Assembly: GCA_028281825.1 (NCBI GenBank)
Contig: JANQJC010000122.1
Location: forward strand, 1-39,528
Origin: Flavobacteriales bacterium
GTDB taxonomy: Bacteria > Bacteroidota > Bacteroidia > JANQJC01
DNA length: 39,528 bases
Direction: 5' to 3'
In this document: positions 25,343 through 34,330 of the stretch, piece by piece
How positions within the stretch are numbered: the first letter of the stretch is position 1
Layout: every line of letters starts with the position of its first letter
Translations under genes and position numbers: made by a program
The notes under the pieces: model-generated
Databases searched by the model: none
The model's input: the letters and a program-made list of their open reading frames with translations, nothing else
What the model was told of the DNA's origin: nothing

Positions 25343-27169
25343 TTACTGTTTTTTAACCAGCTTGAAGTTTTTTTTCTCTCCATTTTGTTGTGCGGAAAGA
25401 ATATAGATACCTGCCTTGAAGTTTTCGCTGTTTAAATAAAGGCGATTGGTATTTTGGATGTTATGCGATTGTAGCAACTTTCCGCTGATATCGTATATCT
25501 CTATAAGTGTTTGGTCAATTGAAGGGAATTGCAAAATGGTTTGACCAGTACCATTGGTGAAGCCCGCCGAGTTCAAAAGCCTGAAACTATTTGAAGGTGA
25601 AACATCATTGACACTAACATCAGGCGGGAGCAGGCCTCGTTCTACCATCCAATAGGTGATGGGCCATGCGTGAACACCACCATAGTAGAGTTCATCGGCT
25701 TGCAGGAATATGTGTGCCGCATCACTCATGCTCATATTGGTGGCGTAACTATACATTGATTGCAGCTGAATGGCATCGGTAGGTTCGCGACCTATGTCTT
25801 CCCAGATTTGCATGAGAGTGGCCGCCCATATATCAGCATCTAAGTGGATATTGCCGCCAAGATCTTCGGGGTAGTGGTCTGTGGTTACTACTGAGCGGCC
25901 ATTCCAGAATTCATTGTGGCCATCCCAGGTGAAGACATCTTCCCATCTGAATTCACTGATAGAACGGGAGTAGGAAGAACATAAGTAGTCACCAATGGCT
26001 TCGTCTAGTGCCTGACGCTCGAAGCCGTTATTGGTATTGGGTGCTGCTGAGTAAGACAAGGCGTGGCCGTATTCGTGAATAATAACGTCAGCGTCTTCGG
26101 CGTCATCCACTCCGCCTTCACCAAAGCTGAGTCTTGGGGTGCCGAAACCTGCATTGAAGTTGGAATTGTCTGAGCCATTCAAGGCATGGCAGTCTACATC
26201 TATTGGGTAGTTAGCCAGGTTGTTAAAGCCAAACAATTGAACATAGGCTTGAAACTGATTAATGTGATAAAAGGTATTGACGTCTTCAAAACCATCTTCT
26301 GCACGGGTATAATCGAAATTGGGTGAGGTTTTATTGGCTGGTTGTACTGAAGGTGGTGAAAAATCAGTGATGTTGCAATAAGGGCCAGTAAGCGAGAACT
26401 CACCAGACTCAAAGTTGGCATCAATAATTACTTCGTGGCGCTCCAGGTTGAGTTGGTTGATGTCTGCATCATTAGAATCCTCATAGGGGGTTCCATAATA
26501 TTCTTCTGCTGTTGTTAATGGGTCAGGCAGGAAAACCTTTGCAGTGGAGGGGCTATCCAATGCTGTATGGTAATAACTGTTTAAATCCCTTTGGTATACT
26601 GTTTCTTCGGTGCTTTTGATAATGACCTCATAGAACTGGTCAACGTTATCAACAAATTCTATTCGCACAGCAGGTACAAAAGATTCTCCATCCCAAAACC
26701 AAGTATGTTCGGGTGTAGCTCTCACAAGCTGTTCTCTATCAGGGTAAAGGTTGTTGATGATGTTTTCAGTTACTGTTGCTGGCGGAAATTGTTCCGAAGC
26801 CTTTACCGCACCGAGGGAGTTGTCAAATATGGATAATACATTTCCAGACTTATCAAGGTTTACTTTTACCTGACCGCGATATACTTTTACTCCTTCATAG
26901 TATTGCTGAAAGAGTAGGTGGTAGGCTTTGGGACTTTCAATGCGATGCAGCAACTCATAGCTATGATTAGGGCCTTTGTATTTCGCAAACTGTTTTACGA
27001 ATTCCAAAACGGAAGCATTGTCTGTGCTGATTTGTTCCTTTGTATTAAAGTAAGAGCGGGTTAATACCTTGTCAATGGTTTGGATATCAACTGGCTTGTT
27101 GCCCATTTTTGAAATTTGGGCCAATGTGCCAAATGGTAGTAATATCAATATGTAGGGCCAAAAACGCAT
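25343..27169 (-). CDS. Secreted M36/M4-type zinc metalloprotease with type IX-like tail
   Basis: 608 residues. A signal peptide (about 1-18, ending TLAQ) precedes a fungalysin/thermolysin-type propeptide (about 30-180, with HSYELLHRIESPKAYHLLFQ). The catalytic domain has H365-E-Y-G-H369 and the third zinc ligand E390 in DEAIGDY. The last ~75 residues form a Por-type secretion tail (ILQFPSIDQTLIEIYDISGK, YLNSENFKAGIYILSAQ, KLVKKQ). The protein is therefore exported by the type IX system and should digest peptides outside the cell. It follows the thioredoxin-like gene after 28 bases and is probably co-transcribed with it. M36 or M4 cannot be decided with certainty; HEYGH and length favour M36. 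Confidence 0.88.
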   Translation of the reverse strand: MRFWPYILILLPFGTLAQISKMGNKPVDIQTIDKVLTRSYFNTKEQISTDNASVLEFVKQFAKYKGPNHSYELLHRIESPKAYHLLFQQYYEGVKVYRGQVKVNLDKSGNVLSIFDNSLGAVKASEQFPPATVTENIINNLYPDREQLVRATPEHTWFWDGESFVPAVRIEFVDNVDQFYEVIIKSTEETVYQRDLNSYYHTALDSPSTAKVFLPDPLTTAEEYYGTPYEDSNDADINQLNLERHEVIIDANFESGEFSLTGPYCNITDFSPPSVQPANKTSPNFDYTRAEDGFEDVNTFYHINQFQAYVQLFGFNNLANYPIDVDCHALNGSDNSNFNAGFGTPRLSFGEGGVDDAEDADVIIHEYGHALSYSAAPNTNNGFERQALDEAIGDYLCSSYSRSISEFRWEDVFTWDGHNEFWNGRSVVTTDHYPEDLGGNIHLDADIWAATLMQIWEDIGREPTDAIQLQSMYSYATNMSMSDAAHIFLQADELYYGGVHAWPITYWMVERGLLPPDVSVNDVSPSNSFRLLNSAGFTNGTGQTILQFPSIDQTLIEIYDISGKLLQSHNIQNTNRLYLNSENFKAGIYILSAQQNGEKKNFKLVKKQ

Positions 27170-27197
27170 AATACTAATATACGAAGATTTGAGGGAA

Positions 27198-28580
27198 TTA
27201 CTTTAGCATCTTATCTAGTTCTTTCTCCAGTATGTAGGGTGGGATATCTCTTTTTACAATTACGTTGTTCTCATCCAGGAGAATGATGGTGGGAGTTTTT
27301 TGGATATTGTATACTCCTGCGCTGTATGATTCCCATTCTTTGAGTTCTGAAACATTGGTCCATGTTAAGCCTAAGTCCTGTATGGCTTTTACCCACGAGC
27401 TGTAATCCTTGTCCAGCGAAATAGCATAGAAGGCAAGGCCTTTGTCGGCATACTTGAGATACATGTCATAAACATCTGGGGTTTCTTCCATGCAATGGGG
27501 GCACCACGATGCCCAAAAGTATATTACCTTGGCTTTACCTGCCAACTCATGTAAGCTCACGGATTGGTAGTTGATATCATTAATGCTCAACTCTGGAGCT
27601 ACATTTCCGGGTTTGAGTTGCTCCATCTTAGCAAAGATTTCACGTGTTTCCTCACTCATAGTAGAGGTGCATTCATCCTTGAAGTTGTTGTTGAGGTATT
27701 CCACTATTTCCACTGGGCCATTCTCATTGAAAACGCTTACCAGGTATTCAAAAGTGAAATCCCTCACTTCTGGATTGGCAGAGGCTAGCTTCATGAGGAA
27801 ATTGACAGCGAACTCAAAGCCTTTTATATCGTGTGCGGTGTAATCATTGAGATATGAAAAATATTTCACTTCTAGTACTGGGTTATTCAGGACTTCAGGT
27901 GTGGTGAAATCTATGTAGTCAAAATAATGAAGATGCCTGAAGGAGGAATTGTTGTCGTAATTATCCTTGAATTGTGGGAAATCCTGATAGCTGGGAACCA
28001 TATACAAGGGGGCAAGCACCTGAACGGCATATGTTTCGAGAAACAGTTGTTCTGCCACCCTAATGGAGTTATTAAATGCCTTGATAATGCTATCACGGGC
28101 TGCGGTAACTTCTTTGGTTTTGGTTTCTTTAAAAGGATTGAATGGGTCAACGCTTCTCATAACGTTATTCAAGCTATCCATATGGCTTTGAAAGATGCTG
28201 TAGAAATTCATCAACACGCTGTAGGCATCGTTTTCTTGAGAGTTTTCTATTGCGAATCCATTACCAACAGGTACTCCGAAAGTACCTCTCAATTGAACAA
28301 CGGGTTCACTGCCAAGCACAATCACCTCACTTTGATAGTCTGCAGCCTGTATCTCGTATAAACCACGGTCAACACCATCAAGCTCAAAACTGAAATTACC
28401 TTTCTTGTCGGTTTCAATGGTTCCTACCAAGGGTAAATCGTTTCCGTAGTATTTGTATAGGCTAATTGTTGTGGGATGGCTTAGTGGGCCATTGATAACG
28501 CCTTTTACTTCTACTTTTTGGGCTTGGGTTACACCAGCCAATAACAGGGATAAGAAGAGGAGAAAGATGTTTTTCTGCAT
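27198..28580 (-). CDS. TlpA/ResA-like thiol-disulfide protein
   Basis: 460 residues. Signal peptide 1-20 (LLAGVTQAQ). An N-terminal beta domain (about 22-120, KVEVKGVINGPLSHPTTISL) is of the DUF4369 type, followed by a helical middle with many aromatic residues, and a C-terminal thioredoxin domain (about 325-460) with the active site WC360-P-H-C363 in YFWASWCPHC. Such periplasmic proteins reduce or oxidise thiols of exported proteins. It is upstream of and 28 bases from the metalloprotease gene on the same strand. A -7 element TAATTTTG (minus strand, 28586-28593) lies just before the start. Confidence 0.85.
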   Translation of the reverse strand: MQKNIFLLFLSLLLAGVTQAQKVEVKGVINGPLSHPTTISLYKYYGNDLPLVGTIETDKKGNFSFELDGVDRGLYEIQAADYQSEVIVLGSEPVVQLRGTFGVPVGNGFAIENSQENDAYSVLMNFYSIFQSHMDSLNNVMRSVDPFNPFKETKTKEVTAARDSIIKAFNNSIRVAEQLFLETYAVQVLAPLYMVPSYQDFPQFKDNYDNNSSFRHLHYFDYIDFTTPEVLNNPVLEVKYFSYLNDYTAHDIKGFEFAVNFLMKLASANPEVRDFTFEYLVSVFNENGPVEIVEYLNNNFKDECTSTMSEETREIFAKMEQLKPGNVAPELSINDINYQSVSLHELAGKAKVIYFWASWCPHCMEETPDVYDMYLKYADKGLAFYAISLDKDYSSWVKAIQDLGLTWTNVSELKEWESYSAGVYNIQKTPTIILLDENNVIVKRDIPPYILEKELDKMLK

Positions 28581-28644
28581 GAAGACAAAATTACGAAATA
28601 ACCTTTTGTACTTATATTTTTCCTATTCAGGGTCAGCCATTCAT

Positions 28645-29514
28645 TTATCCAAATGCTATCATAGCTATTGCGATAATGGCAAGAATTATACCTAACCAAT
28701 TCATTCGGGATAGTTTTTCCCTGAAAATAGCTACTGAAAGTAATGCTGAAAGGGCTACAATACTCATGCTGTTTACAGGAAAAACAACAGAGCTTTGAAT
28801 ACCGGGGGCATTCAGTGCTTTATATAAATAATAGAAAGAAAAGAAGTTTGGAATACCTAATATCAAGCCGCCTACAATACTTGAAGTGCTTATTTTGATA
28901 TTACCTCTTAACGAATTGATAATTAGAATAATAACTCCAAATGTTCCTGATACAAAAAAGACACTGGAATTGAACAATTCAAGGTCGCTTTCTGGTAAGT
29001 AATGTTCTTTGGTAAATTCGTAATAGGCATCACAAAACCCACTTCCCAGAAAAAGGATGAATGGGAGAAAAAGCATTTTTGGGTTGAACCCAGGGCTTTT
29101 CTTTTTTAATGAAGTAATTGTTACAGCAACTAACACCAGTAGGATGCCTGTTATCTTGATAAAGCTAAACGTATTACGCTCAGGGTATAATACTCCAGTG
29201 GCGACAACTGGTATTACCAAACCCATCTTAAATGCCACGGCTGCAACAGATACACCTATTTTGCGAGCTGAAACAGCCAATATATTAAACAGGAAAATGA
29301 AAAGGGAGCCCAATAACAGGGCTGCAAAAAACCATTCTTTTTGCGGGATTGTTTCAAAGTCATTGACATGACCACGTACTATTAAGCCAATGAATCCAGC
29401 GGTGAAGTAGTTTACTGTAATGGCTAAAAGGTTGTCAATATTGTATTTCTCAAATGCCCTGAAAACCAATACTATGGCTACGGAACTGATTATACAGAGC
29501 AGTAGATCAAGCAT
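28645..29514 (-). CDS. EamA/DMT-family transporter
   Basis: 289 residues with ten hydrophobic segments (two EamA halves of five). Typical pieces are CIISSVAIVLVFRAFEKY at the start, SARKIGVSVAAVAFKMG and the closing REKLSRMNWLGIILAIIAI. Substrate is unknown; drug/metabolite transporters move amino acids, nucleosides, sugars or flavins. Its start overlaps the ribD stop by one base (TGATG), so it is translationally coupled to ribD. That makes a flavin-related cargo conceivable but unproven. Confidence 0.82.
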   Translation of the reverse strand: MLDLLLCIISSVAIVLVFRAFEKYNIDNLLAITVNYFTAGFIGLIVRGHVNDFETIPQKEWFFAALLLGSLFIFLFNILAVSARKIGVSVAAVAFKMGLVIPVVATGVLYPERNTFSFIKITGILLVLVAVTITSLKKKSPGFNPKMLFLPFILFLGSGFCDAYYEFTKEHYLPESDLELFNSSVFFVSGTFGVIILIINSLRGNIKISTSSIVGGLILGIPNFFSFYYLYKALNAPGIQSSVVFPVNSMSIVALSALLSVAIFREKLSRMNWLGIILAIIAIAMIAFG

Positions 29515-30569
29515 CAGTTATAGTTTCGATAGAAATACAATTTGTCACCCGCTACCTCTTTTTGGGATTGGGGTCTACACTCGATTTTTGGGGCATGAAT
29601 GCCATTGCCAAGCATTTGCGGTGAAGCGAAAACCCTTGCCTCATCCCACAAGTTTTGTTGTATGAAACTATTCAAGGTCATGCTACCACCTTCGATAATG
29701 ATGGATTGAATCTCCCTTTTGTGCAAGGTTTCGCAGAGTTTGGTGTATATAACTTCCTCTTTTTCAACGAATATGTACTCCAGGTTTGCAGCAGGTTTTA
29801 CTTCTGTTTGATTTTCCGCATCAGAAAAAATCAGGGTAGGAGTGGAGCCATCCATCAATTGGAGGTCTTTTGTAAGGCGATTTTGTCTATCAAAAACTGT
29901 CCTTAATGGGTTTTTACCAGCTACTAACCTCACTGTTAGTGCAGGATTGTCCAGAATAGCTGTATTGGTGCCGACCAATATCGCTTGCTCATCGGCCCTC
30001 CATTGATGTACCAAGCGATGCGAGGTGGAGTTGCTAATAGTTGCTGGGCCTTCTTTTCCTTCATCACGGATATGGTCTATAAAGCCATCACTACTTTGTG
30101 CCCATTTTAAAATGATATAGGGCCTGTTTAGATTGTGATGGGCGAAAAAGCGCTTGTTGAGTTCCAGACTTTCTTTTTCTAAAACCCCTGTTGTTACCTC
30201 AATACCTGCACCTTCCAGCTTTTTTATTCCCTTGCCGCCCACAGCTGGATTAGTATCCGCACAACCGATAATGACCCTTGGTATTTTATGCTCAATAATC
30301 ATATCAGAACATGGTGGTGTTTTACCGTGGTGGGAGCAGGGTTCCAGATTTACATATAGGGTAGAGCTTCTTAAGAGGTTTTTGTCTTTGACCGAGTTAA
30401 CGGCTACTACTTCGGCATGTGGACCGCCATATTGGTGGTGATAGCCTTCACCAATAATCTTATCCTCGTGAACAATCACACATCCCACCAATGGATTAGG
30501 AGCCACCAAACCAAGCCCATTTTGGGCTAGCTTGAGGCAACGTTGCATATATTTTTGGTGGGAATGCAT
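29514..30569 (-). CDS. ribD: Bifunctional riboflavin deaminase/reductase
   Basis: 351 residues. The N-terminal deaminase has the zinc site H51-A-E53, C78 and C87 (HAEVVAVN, EPCSHHGKTPPCSDMI). The C-terminal reductase (about 145-351) has RPYIILKWAQSSDGFI, AILVGTNTAILDNPALTVR and IIEGGSMTLNSFI. The protein performs the second and third steps of riboflavin synthesis: deamination of the pyrimidine and reduction of its ribose. It is followed, overlapping by one base, by an EamA transporter. No FMN riboswitch is seen upstream. Confidence 0.95.
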   Translation of the reverse strand: MHSHQKYMQRCLKLAQNGLGLVAPNPLVGCVIVHEDKIIGEGYHHQYGGPHAEVVAVNSVKDKNLLRSSTLYVNLEPCSHHGKTPPCSDMIIEHKIPRVIIGCADTNPAVGGKGIKKLEGAGIEVTTGVLEKESLELNKRFFAHHNLNRPYIILKWAQSSDGFIDHIRDEGKEGPATISNSTSHRLVHQWRADEQAILVGTNTAILDNPALTVRLVAGKNPLRTVFDRQNRLTKDLQLMDGSTPTLIFSDAENQTEVKPAANLEYIFVEKEEVIYTKLCETLHKREIQSIIIEGGSMTLNSFIQQNLWDEARVFASPQMLGNGIHAPKIECRPQSQKEVAGDKLYFYRNYN

Positions 30570-31046
30570 TAGTTGCGAAAATACGGGAATTATGGTTGTG
30601 AATGTTTAGAAGGTGTAAAAGTTTGGAAAGTTGATGAGTTTGAGTACGTCTAAAGTGGAAAGAGTATTTCATCATACTTTTTTTGTCAAGAAAAAAGTAT
30701 GCAAAAAGTCAAGGCTGTCTAAAATAACCTTGAAACACAACATATCACCAGCTATGGATGTATTGAAGCCGTCCACTTCGTGAACTTCGGTAATCCTTCC
30801 TTAACAATACCCTGCCATGTGTGTCTGCTACGTTTATTTCAGAAATGCCAATTCCAGGAAAGGGAATTCTAATATATTTAGGCTAAAATTGAAACGTATA
30901 TGTAAAAGTTTTTTGCGGCTCGACCTTAAAGTGGGAAGTGTGCATGGTGTTGAGGGATGTGATTAACAAAGTTTTATCGAAACCCTCGAGGGACTCACGG
31001 AAAATCTTAAGTTGCAAATAACATTGTATATTTTGATGGTTTTTTG
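30570..31046. other. Long intergenic region between ribD and the acetyltransferase
   Basis: About 480 bases without a credible gene in any frame. It carries a perfect 11-bp hairpin (30673-30701), a GC-richer middle around 30770-30850, and some ordinary AT-rich DNA before the acetyltransferase gene. I find no RNA gene, riboswitch or full promoter here. Confidence 0.55.
30673..30701. repeat. Hairpin CATACTTTTTT/AAAAAAGTATG, possible dispersed repeat
   Basis: An 11-bp perfect inverted repeat (30673-30683 and 30691-30701) with a 7-base spacer, followed by CAAAAAGTCAAGGCTG. Elements of this form, an AAAAAGTATG hairpin with a trailing CAAAAA-TCAAGGC, are familiar to me from intergenic DNA of related bacteria, so it is likely one copy of a dispersed repeat. 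Only one copy lies in this window. Confidence 0.45.
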
Positions 31047-31499
31047 ATGAAAATAACGTGGATTTTTAAAAGCTTTGAAAGCCTTACCCTGGTTGAGTTG
31101 TACGACATGATGGTTTTAAGGCAAGAGGTGTTTATAGTAGAGCAAGATTGTCCTTACTTAGACGCCGATGGTAAGGACTTTCAGTCGTACCACCTGCTAG
31201 GCCGCGATAGTAAAGGGCTTTTGGTGGCATATACTCGTATTGTGAAGCCTGGGGTGAGCTACAAAGAGCCATCATTGGGAAGGATAGTTACTTCACCTGT
31301 TGTAAGGCGCACTGGTGTTGGTAAACAACTAATGCTGGAAAGTATAAATAGAGTAGTGGAGCTCTACGGTAGCGCAGAGTTGCGTATTTCAGCGCAGTCT
31401 TATCTTTTACCTTTTTACAGTGAGTTTGGCTTTGAAGCAGTAGGTGAGGAATACCTTGAGGATAATATTCCACATACCCAGATGTACCGTGCTGGTTAG
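31047..31499 (+). CDS. ElaA-like GNAT acetyltransferase
   Basis: 150 residues from ATG 31047 (a TTG one codon earlier also fits). GNAT features are LRQEVFIVEQDCPYLDADGK, the acetyl-CoA loop VVRRTGVGKQLM, and LPFYSEFGFEAVGEEYLEDN. The N-terminal VLRQEVF...VEQ and the end NIPHTQM are characteristic of ElaA. It moves an acetyl group from acetyl-CoA to an amine; the substrate is unknown. The gene is convergent with the decarboxylase and overlaps its stop by three to four bases. Confidence 0.85.
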   Translation: MKITWIFKSFESLTLVELYDMMVLRQEVFIVEQDCPYLDADGKDFQSYHLLGRDSKGLLVAYTRIVKPGVSYKEPSLGRIVTSPVVRRTGVGKQLMLESINRVVELYGSAELRISAQSYLLPFYSEFGFEAVGEEYLEDNIPHTQMYRAG

Positions 31500-32938
31500 G
31501 TTTGTTGGAGTTCAGCCACTTTTTCTTTAAGCACCTGTAATGTGAGGTTGATAGTACTCAGGTGTGTCCTGAAACTCAATACAGCCAAGCGAATGGTGAA
31601 TGTACCATTGAGCATGGTAGACGATAAAAATACCCTACCATCTTTTTGAATGGCCTCAATCAGTTTTTTGTTGAATTCGTTGGCATCACTTTTTTTAGGC
31701 ACATAGCGGAATGTAGCTACTGATAGCTCAGGATAATGCCCTACTTCAAAGCCCCCTATCTTTTGTATTTCTTCATAAAAGTACCTGGTTAGCCAGAGCT
31801 TTTCTTCCAGGCATGCCCTGAATGGTGCCAGCCCGTGGACTTTCAATGGTAACCACAATCTCATTCCTCTAAAATGCTTCGTCAGTTCAGGTGATAAGTC
31901 AGCTGGGGATAGTTCTTCGTTAGCTTCTACTGTATCCTGCATGTAGTTGGCTAAGTAGTAGTGTGAATTGAGTAAAGCTTCCTTGTTCTTCACCAGTACT
32001 GCCCCGCTGCCATAGGGCAAGAATAGCCCTTTGTGTGGGTCCATGATAACCGAGTCGGCTTTCTCAATGCCTTGAAGTTTCTTTTTACCCTCTTTAACCA
32101 ACACGAAAAAGCCACCATAGGCACCATCAATGTGATACCAGAGATTTTCTTTTTTAGCCATATCGCCAATATCAGAAAGCGGGTCTACTGCACCTACATC
32201 TGTTGAGCCAGCTGAAGCGATTACCAGGAAAGGGTTTAAACCATCCTGTTTATCCTGGGCAATCATCTTTTTCAGTTCGCTCACCTGCATTTTGAAATGA
32301 GCATCTACTGGAACTTCCCTAAGAATAGACTCTTTAAGTCCCGCCACCCTGATTGCCTTCAATATACTATGGTGAGCTTGCCTTGTAGCATATATCACAC
32401 TCTTAGCAATATTAGTGCTATTGATTTTTTTGGCGTCTCTCGCAGTTACTATGGCTATTAGGTTAGCCATGCTGCCTCCTGAGGTAAGGTTCCCAACAAA
32501 ACCAGGTTCCCAACCGATAATGTTTCCCATCCAGTTGATGAGCATATTCTCCATCCTTACGGCGCCCGGGCTTGCAAAAAATACACCCGAATAGCGATTG
32601 GTAACATCAGCCATATAGTCCCCTAATGCCGAAGTGTAAATACCACCCCCGGGTATGTAACCCAAGTGTCCGCCACTAGCTGGGTTCAGGCTGGGGTAGT
32701 CTATATTTTTCTCAACACTATCAATAAGTTGATTGATATCTGTTGGTTCATCTGTAATTGGAAAATCAAGTATGCCTTTTCCTTTAGTGTCTTCCAGGTT
32801 ATAGGCATTAATTTCATTGACTGCATTGAGGAAATTTTCAGTGTAGTTAAGCACACTGTTGCGTAATCGCTCGCGGGTGGGACTATCTGGTTCCAACAAG
32901 CGAGACTGCTTTTCCAGTTGGGCTATTTTGTCGAGCAC
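31496..32938 (-). CDS. Group II PLP-dependent amino-acid decarboxylase
   Basis: 480 residues, start GTG 32938. The fold-type I decarboxylase blocks are clear: GHLGYIPGGGIYTSALGDYM, GNLTSGGSMANLIAIVTARD, WYHIDGAYGGFFVL with the PLP-contacting Asp, and the lysine that binds PLP, K303 in MDPHKGLFLPYG. The family includes aromatic L-amino acid, glutamate and tyrosine decarboxylases. The substrate cannot be told from sequence; the pattern resembles aromatic amino-acid decarboxylase relatives. It begins 11 bases after ybaB and is probably co-transcribed. The stop overlaps the convergent acetyltransferase stop. Confidence 0.87.
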   Translation of the reverse strand: MLDKIAQLEKQSRLLEPDSPTRERLRNSVLNYTENFLNAVNEINAYNLEDTKGKGILDFPITDEPTDINQLIDSVEKNIDYPSLNPASGGHLGYIPGGGIYTSALGDYMADVTNRYSGVFFASPGAVRMENMLINWMGNIIGWEPGFVGNLTSGGSMANLIAIVTARDAKKINSTNIAKSVIYATRQAHHSILKAIRVAGLKESILREVPVDAHFKMQVSELKKMIAQDKQDGLNPFLVIASAGSTDVGAVDPLSDIGDMAKKENLWYHIDGAYGGFFVLVKEGKKKLQGIEKADSVIMDPHKGLFLPYGSGAVLVKNKEALLNSHYYLANYMQDTVEANEELSPADLSPELTKHFRGMRLWLPLKVHGLAPFRACLEEKLWLTRYFYEEIQKIGGFEVGHYPELSVATFRYVPKKSDANEFNKKLIEAIQKDGRVFLSSTMLNGTFTIRLAVLSFRTHLSTINLTLQVLKEKVAELQQT

Positions 32939-32949
32939 GGGAGTAGCTT

Positions 32950-33249
32950 TTATCCTAGACCTAATCCGCCAAGCATTCCGCCAGCTACGGATTGCATTTC
33001 TCTTTCAGCAAGGCGCTCAGCGCTCTCGAGGGCTCTGTTGGTGGCAATTGTAACCAGGTCGCCTATTTGCTCTACATCACCAGTTGCTGCCAGCTCTTGT
33101 GAAATGACAACTTCTTTTATTTTCCTGTTTCCCGTTGAGATAACTGTTACGCCTTCAGCTTCGCCTTTAACGGTGGTATTGTCCAAGCGCTCTTTTACTT
33201 CATCCATCTTTTGCTTCATTTCCTGAAGCTGCTTTATCCTATCAAACAT
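32950..33249 (-). CDS. YbaB/EbfC nucleoid-associated protein
   Basis: 99 residues, of usual size. The helical start MFDRIKQLQEMKQKMDEVKE is followed by the family strands EGVTVISTGNRKIKEVVI and the last helix ALESAERLAEREMQ, ending in a glycine-rich tail (GGMLGGLGLG). YbaB dimers bind DNA and shape the nucleoid; genes often lie near recR or dnaX, not the case here. On the minus strand TACTTTTG at 33269-33276 is a good -7 element, 20 bases before the start. It is followed by the decarboxylase gene after 11 bases. Confidence 0.85.
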   Translation of the reverse strand: MFDRIKQLQEMKQKMDEVKERLDNTTVKGEAEGVTVISTGNRKIKEVVISQELAATGDVEQIGDLVTIATNRALESAERLAEREMQSVAGGMLGGLGLG

Positions 33250-33319
33250 GTCAATATCTTATTTGCTACAAAAGTAGTAATAGAAATGTGAGGCGGGAAG
33301 AGAAAGGTAGGGAATAAAT

Positions 33320-33499
33320 TTAGTTATTGATTACGTCTTGTGTGGCAAGCGTTTTAATGCTATCAACATATTTGGCAAACACTTCTTCCCAATCGATATC
33401 ACCATCTATGTCAGGGTTTAACTGTACTGTAGTGTTCTCAACCGGGGTTTCAGGATAAAAGTCTTTAATTATTTTCTTTAGGTCTTCTATTTCACTCAT
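33320..33499 (-). CDS. Small acidic hypothetical protein
   Basis: 59 residues from ATG 33499; an ATG seven codons earlier at 33520 gives 66. The sequence is acidic (MSEIEDLKKIIKDFYPE, NPDIDGDIDWEEVFAKYVDS) and likely soluble and helical. I know no family for it. It is in line with ybaB on the same strand, 70 bases upstream. Confidence 0.5.
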   Translation of the reverse strand: MSEIEDLKKIIKDFYPETPVENTTVQLNPDIDGDIDWEEVFAKYVDSIKTLATQDVINN

Positions 33500-33630
33500 G
33501 ATTGCCTGTGTTTGGTGCATTTCCCTGTTAAGGTATTTTTATTCTGCACATCAATAGTATAAAAAAATATTGTTCGCTCCGTCCAAAGTTATTCACAATT
33601 AGTTAACAACCAAGATATAATCGATTAACG

Positions 33631-33666
33631 AATAAAAAAGCCGACTTGATATTTTCAAATCGGCTT
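33631..33666 (-). terminator. Terminator after the 33690-34082 gene
   Basis: AAGCCGA (33638-33644) pairs with TCGGCTT (33660-33666), with a further inner TTGA/TCAA pairing, and is followed on the minus strand by TTTTTTATT. It lies 24 bases past the stop of the preceding gene. Confidence 0.8.
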
Positions 33667-33689
33667 ATATTGTAGTTCAGTAATTGTGG

Positions 33690-34082
33690 TTATTGAACTC
33701 TCATTATTCCAATTTCAGCCAGTTGTTTTTGCAAATCGATGCGCTCAGCGTCTGTTATTGCGTCTTCAATCACGTCAAAACCTGAGAGTTTTATTACATT
33801 TTCATTGCCTTTGCTCAGCACTTGCACATAAAACGCAAGTACACTCATTTTCTCAGTAAGCTCTTTCTCACGCCTCGGCATCATGGCTTTGAATGCTGCG
33901 CTTCCGCTAAGCGATTCTAAGTAGGCTTCAGAGAGTGCATCTACTGCATCGGCTGCCTCACTTATTTCATGCTGGTAGGGCATAAACATGTCATTGGCGC
34001 TCATTTTGATGATTACATTAGTTGCTGTTGCCAGTTTCTCGGCTATTGATTTTTCTGCAAAGTCGATTTTTATCTTAGTCAT
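33690..34082 (-). CDS. Conserved-looking helical hypothetical protein
   Basis: 130 residues, start ATG 34082. Mostly amphipathic helices (SIAEKLATATNVIIKMSAND, EISEAADAVDALSEAYLESL, MPRREKELTEKMSVLAFYVQ, DAERIDLQKQLAEIGIMR). No signal peptide and no cysteines. No recognised domain. A good terminator follows, so it forms its own transcript. A structural or coiled-coil role is a guess. Confidence 0.55.
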   Translation of the reverse strand: MTKIKIDFAEKSIAEKLATATNVIIKMSANDMFMPYQHEISEAADAVDALSEAYLESLSGSAAFKAMMPRREKELTEKMSVLAFYVQVLSKGNENVIKLSGFDVIEDAITDAERIDLQKQLAEIGIMRVQ

Positions 34083-34330
34083 GATTTCCAGATGTTGTGC
34101 CTTCGGCTCGCGAAGACTGGTTAAACTTCTTTTAATTTCTATTAGTAGATTTTCGTCATCACTATTAACCTTGTATTACTGGAGACAAATTTTGTGCCAA
34201 AAACAGAAAATGCTGTAAAATAGAACACCTGCCTTGAAATTACAACGAAACGAGATTACCAAAAATTGTGGCTTTTGTAGAAAACTTTTCAAAAAGAACT
34301 TCTCTTGAGTATAAACTCTATTTTTGTCCT

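Noticed and set aside
30570-30672. FMN riboswitch upstream of ribD
   Set aside because: The characteristic conserved RFN segments are missing, and ribD has little leader.
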